Source: Exophiala sp. HKRS030 (Eukaryota; Ascomycota; Eurotiomycetes; Chaetothyriales; Herpotrichiellaceae). From it: DNA of 64,000 nucleotides. The notes under the pieces were generated by a model. It was given only the letters and a program-made list of their open reading frames with translations. It was not told where the DNA came from and made no database searches. The stretch spans positions 248,001 through 312,000 of the forward strand of contig JAHWDD010000012.1 of the NCBI GenBank assembly GCA_023897205.1, read 5' to 3'. Both the position numbers and the translations under genes were made by a program. Positions 10,796 through 19,812 of the stretch are shown piece after piece; within the stretch, counting starts at the first letter, position 1; each line of letters starts with the position of its first letter.

Positions 10796-11423
10796 GCACC
10801 CGAGGAGTCACTGGATCCAACGCTAATGTTCTGGGGGTTCTCTCTCATTGCAACGGCCACATTTCAATGTTGCATAGGACGCATCCTCTACATACAAGAC
10901 TCGCTTTAGTATCGAATATTGTCGCCCGGGTTGGTGTTCAAGTAACAACATCACTAGATACTTTGTGATATATTACACCTTTCAGATTTTGTTCAACAAT
11001 TGGACTCGTGTCTGAACACAAAGCCCTTCCTTCATAGTACCTTCATCTGGACCCTTGTAGGCCGCCCGTTTCAATTCAGGTCAGTATACTACCTATTTGT
11101 AGCCTTCAAACACCATGGTCTTTCCCTACCCTCTCCCGCATCCCTGCCCGGAGTTAAGAATCCGTCCTGGTACCTGGACTAACGGTGTTTGTACTAGTAT
11201 GATCGGGATCTTGCAGTAACGTCATTGTCTGTACCGCAATTCACGTAGTCGTAATGTGGAGAAGGAGGTTCGGCTAAGTGTGAATACTCCTACCATCTCA
11301 CGGGATTCATGGAACATCAGAGAAGTCTGAGACTACATCTCACACTGCCGGTTTCAACAGTGTCGAGATAGAGCTTCACCACCATCAACTTAGTGATCTC
11401 ACGGCGTCAAAAACCACACCAAC
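10796..11423. other. Intergenic spacer upstream of the BTB-TF-like gene
   Basis: About 630 bp between two + strand genes. No gene, repeat or RNA is recognised. It holds the 3' end of the upstream gene and the promoter of the next. Confidence 0.4.
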
Positions 11424-12863
11424 ATGTCCGGAAGACGATCCTCGGCTCGGATTGCGGCCAAGCTTTCCGAACAAACGCCTCCTGCGCAGTCACCCGAGAA
11501 CAAGAGGCGCAAGGGTGGTGGCCTTGCATTTCCGGAAGCAAAACGTGTCAGGAAGACAAGCCCAAGTCAGTCGGAACAAAAGACTCTTGAGGAGACCCTG
11601 AACAAGTAAGAACATGCCCAGAATCTCCGTCACTGCATTCATGCTGACAGATATGTCAGTGGCAACCAACAAGAGCAACCTGCGCCGGCAAACGACGAAC
11701 AGGATGCGAGCAAACGTTCCGTCGATCAAGATGTGAAAGACAACTCAGGACCGCAAGCTGGTGCTGCTCTGGAAGCTGAGCGGGAAGACCAACCGGCCAA
11801 AGCCGAAGAAGATACACACATGACTGGCGCGAGCGATGAGAAGAAAGAGGAAGCCACACAAGAGCAGAATGGACCGCAACCTGCCAAAGAAGAGGTCGTC
11901 GCTGAGAAGAAGCAGGAAGATTCACACGCCGCCCAGGCCAATGGCGATGCCGTTGAATCTGGAGAGCGTGACCATGTCCCGTCGAGCATCCTCGAGAAGG
12001 GCATCATCTACTTCTTTTTCAGGTCCAGGGTCAACATCGACGACCCTCAAGACGTCAATGACATTGCTCGCACGTACATTGTCATGCGCCCGATTCCACT
12101 CGACGCGAAGCTTGGAGAGGGCCCCATCGGTGACGAGGGGAACTGTAGACTTCTCGCCGTGCCGAAGAAGGTCCTCCCGGTCAGCGGCAAAGACCGTTTC
12201 TTGTCGTTTGTCGAAAAGGCCAAAACCACCTTTGCAGACTTGAAGGAGTCCTTCATGGGCGGTTCGGAGTACGCCACAAAGACCCAAGGAACCAGCCACG
12301 TCCCTCCGGTCACACCACTCGCCGAGGGTGTCTACGCAATCACTTCTACTGGCCGGGAATCGCACCTCGCGTACAACATCACAATCCCCCATGAACTTGG
12401 TGAGGTCCAGAAGGATCTCGGTCTGAAGGAAAAGGGAAGCTTCGTGACTAGCGTCAAGAATCCTACTGCGTCTGCCCCTGCCAATACAAGTCTCCCCCAG
12501 GGTCCAGAGTATCCACAAGAGCTTCTCGACGAGTTCAGAAACCTTCGTTGGAAGCCTCTCGAGCCAAAGTTTTTGGATTATGTCAATACACAGTTTCTCC
12601 TGATTGGCGAATCCCACCATTACGACAAGGCTACCGAGGGACGACCAAGTGATGAACGTGAGGGCAATGGAGTCCCAGAGGAAGAGATTGAGAAATTGGA
12701 AGGCGAAGATGAGATTCGAATCAAGCATCTCAAAGGTATGTCGAGGGTGTTCCTTTTGTGAAGTTCCAAAACTAATTGCTCTGTACGAGTAGGGGATGAT
12801 TCCGTCTTTGTTGATCTTGGTGTAGCAGCCAAAGATTTCCCCAAGCTTCCAACAACATGGTAG
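11424..12863 (+). CDS. Fungal nuclear protein of the family often labelled 'BTB domain transcription factor'
   Basis: Exons 11424-11605, 11651-12735 and 12793-12863 give 445 residues, with introns of 45 and 57 nt. The N-terminus is basic (MSGRRSSARIAAKL, then KRRKGG and KRVRKTS). About residues 70-160 are acidic and rich in Glu, Ala and Gln, probably disordered. A conserved globular part follows: ILEKGIIYFFFRSRVN, IARTYIVMRPIP, a KDRFLSFVEKAK helix and HLAYNITIPHELG. The last exon adds DDSVFVDLG. I recall this architecture being annotated as a BTB transcription factor in moulds, but I cannot see a BTB fold or a DNA-binding motif. The safe description is a conserved nuclear, histone-tail-like charged protein of unknown role. 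Confidence 0.62.
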
Positions 12864-13426
12864 GGGGCAAAAAGCCATTTGGCCCAAGAGAAATAGTCCA
12901 AATCAAAAGTGTCTTTGGTGGTCCAGTCGATGTTTGTTACGATGTCATGTATAGTGGTTGGGCAACAAGTGGAACGAGTACATGATTTTGTCGGGGTAAG
13001 GTACATGACTGAGGCATTTCACGAGTGGTGATAGTCTACTACCTGACCTTCAGATATAAAAGAAAAAACGTTGTTGTGTGTACATTGAATGAAATTACCT
13101 TCTGGCTTTTGTGATAGGAGTGCAAGCGGTTTGTGATTGAAGTCCGTCCGATGGTACTCGGTATCAGCTCCGATGCCACTTTTTCTTCTCCCACCTTCTC
13201 CAGACGTGGATGGGCTTCTCCAACTCCACCTCACTTCTTCATATCCGAAAGTACCAGACCAAAGTATAGAAAGAAGTTGCATCTGGGGGTAAAGTCGGCA
13301 CTCTGTCCTTTTGTACTTGTGTGAGGGGCATTTGAAAATAAAAAGTCTCCATACTCGTTGTTGTTTCTCGTTGTTGTTTCTCCCCCATCTTTTTGATTGT
13401 ACGGGAAAACAGAGGTTGTGTGAACA
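12864..13426. other. Intergenic spacer upstream of the lyase gene
   Basis: About 560 bp between two + strand genes. The last 100 bp is TTG/TTC-rich, probably the leader of the lyase transcript. No gene is recognised. Confidence 0.4.
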
Positions 13427-15007
13427 ATGTCGGTCTCGGCCATGGACTCTCGAATCTTTCGCAACCTCTTCGGGACTCGAGAGATCCGTGACGTTTTCAC
13501 CGACGAAGCTTACGTTTCGAGGATGATCGAGACCGAAGCGGCTCTGGCGAGGGCAGAGAGTGAAGTCGGTGTCATACCCAAAGACGCGGGGGAAATGATC
13601 TCTCGAGCCTTGCGAGATGTCAAGATAGAGTGAGTCGTACGGACAACACTAATCCACATCCTCCCTCTCTACCTACAATCTAGTCCCTCCTTGTGACCCT
13701 GTTCTCGTATCTCCTACTGACTCTAACCCTCTTTTGGGGAGGGGGGGTCGTCCACAGCTTCGATCGTTTATCCTCAGAGACGGACATTGTAGGATATCCG
13801 GTCCTACCGCTCATCAAACAACTGGTGGAACAGACACCTCCCGAACACGCCAAGTACATCCATTGGGGTGCCACCACTCAAGACATAATGGACGATGCTT
13901 CAATGTTACAGATCCGGGAGGGACTCAAAATCATAAGGCGGGAATTGGAACGACTCGAAATGGTACTCGCAAAGTCGGCCGAAAAGTACAAGGATACGTA
14001 AGTGGTTTTTCTTCTTCCCTGTTGTTTTTTCCCCTTCTCTTCCCCCTTTTACGTGGGGTCTCTACACCTCCTGATACTTGAGTCACAAAAGACCCATGGC
14101 AGGTCGTACACACCTACAACACGCCCTACCGTGTACGTGGGGTTACAAATGTGCCGTCTACCTGTCGTCCATCGTCCGACACCTCCAGCGACTGACCGAA
14201 ATCGAATCACGAACGTTGATGGTCCAATTCGGGGGAGCGGCGGGTACCCTCGCGTCACTCGGCCCGTCCACAGACGGCGTCAAAGTCAGGGCCGCGCTGG
14301 CAAGGGAGCTCTCCCTCGACGACCCTCCCATAACGTGGCACGTGGCGCGGGACAACGTCGCCGAGATCCTCAACTTTTTGGGTCTGTTGGGTGGAACCCT
14401 GGGCAAGGTCGCCTACGACCTCATCGTCATGTCTTCCAACGAACTGGGGGAGGTCAGTGAACCTTTTGTCCCTCACCGGGGAGCCAGCAGCACCATGCCC
14501 CAAAAACGGAACCCGATCAGTTCAGAGGTCATATTGGCGGCGAGTAAACTCCTCCGCGCCAACGCGGGCCTCGGGTTGGACGCCATGGTCGTCGACTTTG
14601 AGAGGGCTTCGGGGCCCTGGCACCTGGAGTGGGTGGCCATCCCCGAGGCCTTCGTCTTGGCCGTGGGAAGTCTACACCAGGCCAACTTTGCTCTGGGTGG
14701 GTTGGTGGTCAATACGCGAGCCATGACGAACAACCTACACTCGACAAAGGGACTGATCGTGGGTGAGGCGGTCATGATGGGTCTGGCGCCGCACGTGGGC
14801 CGACAAAGGGCTCACGACATCGTCTACGACGCCTGTCGGGTCGCGATCGAGACGGAAACAAACTTGGTCGACGTTTTGAAACAAGACCAAGACGTCATGA
14901 AGGCTTTGGACAACACCACCTCCAAAGTCGAAGAGTTGTGTGATCCTCTCAATTACCTCGGGGCGAGTCAAATCATGGTCGATCGTGTTTTGGAGGATGT
15001 GCGGTAG
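13427..15007 (+). CDS. PcaB-type 3-carboxymuconate cycloisomerase / adenylosuccinate-lyase-like enzyme
   Basis: Exons 13427-13629, 13758-13997 and 14092-15007 give 452 residues. All three conserved regions of the fumarase/aspartase superfamily are present: HWGATTQDIMD near residue 105, the MAGRTHLQHA segment near 150 with the general-acid-region histidine, and the STMPQKRNP signature loop near 279-288. Superfamily members are homotetramers that add or eliminate across C-C or C-N bonds. The TMPQKRNP form and the GPSTDGVKVR region resemble bacterial PcaB, which lactonises 3-carboxy-cis,cis-muconate in the protocatechuate branch. The fungal protocatechuate route normally uses an unrelated beta-propeller enzyme, so the actual substrate may differ. 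It is probably cytosolic. Purine-pathway adenylosuccinate lyase is less likely given the length and the signature. Confidence 0.8.
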
Positions 15008-15655
15008 AGGAAGGAGTATAAATAAGATACAGATATAAATATAAAAAATCGGGGCGAGTGACTCGAGAAACATCCATTATTGATAGACGGGGCAAATGTG
15101 ATGTTTTCTTTTTGTTGGCTCGCCGAGCGGCGTACCTAGGTTTAGCTAGGTTTAGGTAGATTTGTAGACACAGAATAAAGATGGACCACTGCATCCATAA
15201 GACCTCGGAAAGATCGGAATGCCGTGGTGAGTAACGTGTCAGAAGATTGGTTTGATCTTCTTTGCACCAAAATAGGCCTATATCCTGGGTATGGTTTTCC
15301 AATCTCGATTTGAAAAAGGAAAGGGATAAAGGCCAGAGTGTTGGCAAAGGTTTCGAGGGAAATTTTGGGAATGGGGAAGAGAAGAGAGGAAAGAGAGGAG
15401 AGTGAGGTTTTCGTCTTTAGAGGTAGGAGTGTAGGACAAAGGAAAAACAAACATGAATGCAAGTGAGAAAATCAAAGTCGTTGCAGGAAAAGAAAGAGGA
15501 AAATTCGTGATGGTGAACTCGGATTCATTAAATTTTTTCTTCGTTCTTTTGAATCTTCACGTGTCTCAAAAAAAAGGACATGATCAATTCATGGGTATCA
15601 TCACGGGCTGGGCCAGGGTTTTTTCCCTCGTCTCTCCAAAGTAGTTTTGAGAAAT
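15008..15655. other. Intergenic, convergent 3' ends
   Basis: About 650 bp between the stop codons of the lyase gene and the RPL12 gene. It has A/T-rich patches and a purine-rich stretch (15360-15420). No gene is recognised. Confidence 0.4.
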
Positions 15656-16416
15656 TTACTCTTCAGGAACTGTACAGAACAAAAACGTTAGTGGTTGAAG
15701 AGGAGAAAAAAGGGGCAGCTTCAGTCTCAGTCGCGGAAAACGTACCCTCAATGTTGCCCTCCTTGATCTCATCACTAATCTCCTTTGGTGATCGGCCGTC
15801 GACCTGGCATCCGACGCTGAATGCGGTTCCCAGAATCTCCAAGATGGTTCCCTTGAGCTCACGGGCCAGGGACTTGTTGGCACCACGCATGGTCCGCGCA
15901 ATGTCGAAGATCTCTTCGAGAGGGATCGACTTGCTGTGCTTGATGTTCTTCTCCTTCTTTCGGTCACGGGGGGGTTCCTTCAGGGCTCTGATGACGAGAG
16001 AAGAGGCAGAGGGGACGACCGAGACGGCGGCTTGTCGGTTTTGGATGGTCAACTTGATTGTGACACGGAGACCTTTCTATTTTGTTGTCAGTAATCCATC
16101 CCCGATTACCAAAAAGTCGTTGTGATCTTCAAACGTACCCAGTCACCAGTAGCCTTTGCGATATCTTCACCGACCTTCTTCGGGGACAGACCGAGAGGAC
16201 CAATCTTGGGAGCTAGGGTTGCAGAGGATCCGACCTCACCACCGGTGGCACGGAGGTGACTATTGTGTCTTGTTAGTTTTTTTTTGATCGTCGCGAACTT
16301 GTTTCTGAAGAAAACAACTTACATGATCTTCACCTCATTGGGATCGAGTTTTGGAGCTGAAAGACACCATATTAGCCGGGTCGCCAAATCTTCTCAAGAA
16401 GATGATACTTACGCAT
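15656..16416 (-). CDS. RPL12: 60S ribosomal protein L12 (uL11)
   Basis: Five exons: 16413-16416, 16323-16356, 16139-16259, 15746-16076 and 15656-15669, totalling 167 residues. The first exon is only four bases (ATG plus one base) and the last has only the final codons (VPEE and stop). The protein starts [12 protein letters not shown], then has [21 protein letters not shown] and [17 protein letters not shown], and ends with [20 protein letters not shown]. These are hallmarks of eukaryotic L12, which forms the stalk base with P0 and contacts the GTPase-associated rRNA. Introns near the start are typical of fungal ribosomal protein genes. The identification is firm. The only unusual feature is a two-residue excess in the [14 protein letters not shown] region compared with the usual 165 residues. 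Confidence 0.95.
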
Positions 16417-17617
16417 GGCGAGTGCGAAAGGTAGTCTATCTTTCTTGAGGTGTTGTTGAAGAAGAAGAAGATGAAGATTGATATATCTCGCTGCGAAAGG
16501 AAGGGGAAAAGTTTCGAGATTAGACAGAATCGCAGTTTGGTTTCGGTTTGTGTGTGCGGAAATAATTATGTTCTTGACCGTTTCTGGCTAGCGCATTCTC
16601 CGAAGTGTAGAAATCTGTACGGTGGAGTATTGAGTCACAAGGCCCATTTCACCGACCCAAAAAAGGGCAGCCGAACGGACAGGATTCGAACCTCGTCCAT
16701 CTCCATCTCGACAAAATGACCGGAAAGAAGGGGAGGCAAAAACACTTAGGTAGGATTTTCGAATCCCATTCGGGCTTTTGTACCATCTCGAGAAAACAAA
16801 TGACCCCAAAAAAAACTCTTTCTCCCCAAGCCCTGGGTGATTAGTTCCAGAGGTTAGGAAGGGAGCTAAACAGAAGTACCTAAGCAGAGATTCTCTTAGA
16901 AGTTGCTAGAAGCAGAGATTCTTTCAGAAGATGCCATCATGGGAAACTCGGTTTTTTTGCGAATGGCGGTTTCCTTCATCCAGAGTTACTTTGTGAGTTT
17001 TTGCGAGGCAACTTCACTTCACCAGGAGTCTAGTCCGTTTGAGAGCTACGTGACTTCGAATTCGCCTCCGCTAAACGGGTTCTATCGAACAGTAGCTTTG
17101 ATAGGAGGGGCTTGAGAGGTCACGCCAGACTCGCCATTGAGGATAAAAGCTCGCTTTTACAATATATGATCAGTCATTTTTCAAGGCGCGGTGAATTGGA
17201 CACCCACTGACGAGGCTACGCGAAGAGCGACGAGGCTACAAAAGGACTGGCGAAGTATGAGAGCAACGGACAAGTCCTTCGTATTCTGTACGTAGCAGTT
17301 AATGGAAACAGAATATTCTGTAGAGAGGCATGCATAACCATGGATATATATCCTATCATATCTACTGATATTGATTTCTTTTCCTTTTTAATGCCCATCC
17401 CGAAAGACTGACGAAAGTGTAGCCTTCAACCATCATACTCCAGCAATGCTTTCTTCATCCTGTAGGCACTGAAACGACCACGTTCATATCCATATCTGGA
17501 CACACTGCACCAAAAGAAATTCGTAACCTCAGTTGCGTCTCGTGTTGCTCATCGGAAATGGACCAGCGTCGTCGTGCCAAAACCGCAACACTTGACCTAA
17601 TTGACTCGTATCATCCA
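16417..17617. other. Intergenic: RPL12 upstream region and arginase 3' flank
   Basis: About 1.2 kb. The RPL12 promoter lies at the left end. At 16680-16700 there is a short tRNA B-box-like sequence, but no cloverleaf can be built around it (see rejected items). The rest holds only short open frames. Confidence 0.4.
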
Positions 17618-18673
17618 TCATAGCAGTGTATCTCCCAATGCACATCTGACGAGACTGACACCGGCTCTAACTGTCTCACTGGCTCCTGCCACCTCGAGGC
17701 TTGGGTTCACCTCGACTAGGTCCATGGCAACAAGCTGACCAGTCTCATGTACACACTCGGCGATATAGTCACCCTCCCGCAATGTCAATCCTCCTCGGAC
17801 GGGCGTTCCAGTACTGGGAGCCCACATTGGATCCAAGGCATCCACATCGAAACTCAGATGAATTGGAGTGTCTGCACCAATATGTGCCAAAGCCATCTCA
17901 ACCACCCGACCAATTCCATGGCGATCGATATCGTGCATACTGAATGCTTTGATTCCGTTGTCTCGCAGTATCTTCTTCTCTCCCCTGTCCACATCACGCA
18001 AACCAATGTAGACTAGTTTCGCAGTGCTGAGACGCTGATCTTCTTCGAGCCATCCGAAAATATCTCTCTCTTCGGATTTTGCGAGGCCAGTAAGGAAAGC
18101 AACAGGCATGCCATGTACATTTCCACTGTCACTTGTCTCAGGTGTGTTGATATCCGCATGAGCATCGACCCAGATGACACCAATATCTTTGCGTCCGTTG
18201 TATCTCTCTCGGATGGCTTTCGCAGTGCCTGCGATTGTCCCAATGGCTATACTGTGATCACCACCCAGTGTCAACACCATTCTTCCTTCACGGGCTTGGT
18301 TGTAGACCTGCTGAGACAGACCCTGCGTCACAGCCGAAACTGCACGCGGGTTCTTCATTCCTCGGTGGTCTGGGTCTGACTGAGGGCGTAGCTGGTTGTA
18401 ATCTTGCACCGACTCATCGCCATGAAGAGTGTATCCAAGTTCATCGCGCATCTGGTCGAGTATGCCTGCGGAAACGAGGGCTGTCGGAGCAGCATCTACG
18501 CCGGGCTTGCATTGGCCGCCGGAGAAGCCGACAAGAACAACGCCTAGGTCTGAGGGGGAGGTGAGGAACTTCTGCCGTATCGTGGATGGGGTGGCCATAT
18601 CGTCGCCGTTCGAGTGTCCATTCGTAGACTGCCCGTTGGCCGGCGTATTCTTCTCGACAGCTTTGGGTTGCAT
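17618..18673 (-). CDS. CAR1: Arginase
   Basis: Single exon, 351 residues. It hydrolyses arginine to ornithine and urea, the first step of arginine catabolism. The binuclear manganese site is complete: GGDHS with H140, then D170, H172 and D174 in VDAHADIN, and D276 and D278 in SFDVDALDP. H187 sits in the substrate-side loop (NVHGMP). The first 30-35 residues are a Ser/Gly/Asn-rich extension before the core (DLGVVLVGF); it is not clearly a mitochondrial presequence, so cytosolic location is assumed. The length is slightly above the roughly 310-330 of the family because of that extension. The start is the ATG at 18673, after a leader with no obvious upstream ATG close by. Confidence 0.95.
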   Translation of the reverse strand: MQPKAVEKNTPANGQSTNGHSNGDDMATPSTIRQKFLTSPSDLGVVLVGFSGGQCKPGVDAAPTALVSAGILDQMRDELGYTLHGDESVQDYNQLRPQSDPDHRGMKNPRAVSAVTQGLSQQVYNQAREGRMVLTLGGDHSIAIGTIAGTAKAIRERYNGRKDIGVIWVDAHADINTPETSDSGNVHGMPVAFLTGLAKSEERDIFGWLEEDQRLSTAKLVYIGLRDVDRGEKKILRDNGIKAFSMHDIDRHGIGRVVEMALAHIGADTPIHLSFDVDALDPMWAPSTGTPVRGGLTLREGDYIAECVHETGQLVAMDLVEVNPSLEVAGASETVRAGVSLVRCALGDTLL

Positions 18674-19812
18674 GTTGTCAGTGATGAGGAATCGGGCGCT
18701 GGCGAGGATGAGTCAGGCACTGGGACAAACGGGGGAGTCTGGATGGCTGCTGGCAGGAATATGTCGATGGTTGGAAAGGGATAGAGCCACCCAGGAACAA
18801 ACACAGGCACGTGAGAGAGCGACAGTAAGAATTACGAAGACAATAGCCTTTGCACCCCGAACTTTTGGGACGGTAGAGACGAGTAGGAAATATATGACAG
18901 TCAAGGAAAGCAAAGGAAAGTGGTAGGAAAGGAGAGGAGGCGAATGGTATATATGTACGGATACTCGCAATTGATATACGGGAGGAGTCGTCTTTGATGT
19001 GTAAGATGGCATATGCGCCCTCCGCTGGTAACCTTACAACACGAGTAGAGAAATTCTTATCGACCGTGCCTCCGTCAAGGATACTCGATCTACATGACGC
19101 CGGTGGGGATGGACATGCATGAACTAGAGAGTCACAGTCGTACCTGAACTCCGCCCTGACCATCACCATTACTACCGAGATTCCCCTAAGTGCAGGATTA
19201 AGCGCTATAGTGGCACAGGCAATATCGGGCTAGATCGTTAAGTGACAATACTTCCGTCCTTTATCATCCTCATTTCCCCTAAGTACAGGTGTTGTCGAGT
19301 TCGCCATATCCATTGCTAACAGAAATTTCTCATCCTGTTCCTTCAGAGTTTTCTTGCTCACCTCGACATCACATGGCCATCTAGACAGCAATGCACTTGC
19401 GTAATCTTTCTTATTAAATTGAGACATGGCACTTCGGCTATTTCGGGCGATGTCATGGATACGTCGATTCAGTTATCGTACTCGTGGGGTACCTATACAA
19501 TATACTGTACCTATGTCTAACCGTACAATGCGGCCAGTTGACTAGAACTTCTCGCTAGTCTAGTCTTTAATATGATGCCCTTGGCCATCCTCTATGATTC
19601 CTGTTTACGATGTGCGCATGCTCACCAGAATATCATTCCGATCAATGCGTGGGCTGCCATGGCTGGCAAGGGTACTCGCAATGAGTGCCTGAACCCTGCT
19701 CCTGTAGAGTTTGGAATCGATAGGGGTTATCGCCGTAGGGATTTCACCCAAGATGGCTTTGTCTGCAATGTTGAACTCCGCTGGTCGGGTCGAGTTTACA
19801 CTTGTCGGCGTT
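18674..19812. other. Intergenic: arginase promoter and histidine-kinase 3' flank
   Basis: About 1.1 kb. An ATG-initiated 65-codon frame on the minus strand (19230-19427) has ordinary composition but no recognised homology and is not called as a gene. No RNA gene or repeat is evident. Confidence 0.35.

Noticed and set aside
16660..16720. tRNA-like B-box (reverse complement of GGTTCGAATCC) upstream of RPL12, followed on the minus strand by a T run
   Set aside because: Only three of five T-stem pairs form without a bulge, and no A-box or acceptor stem can be found at the right distance. Treated as chance similarity.
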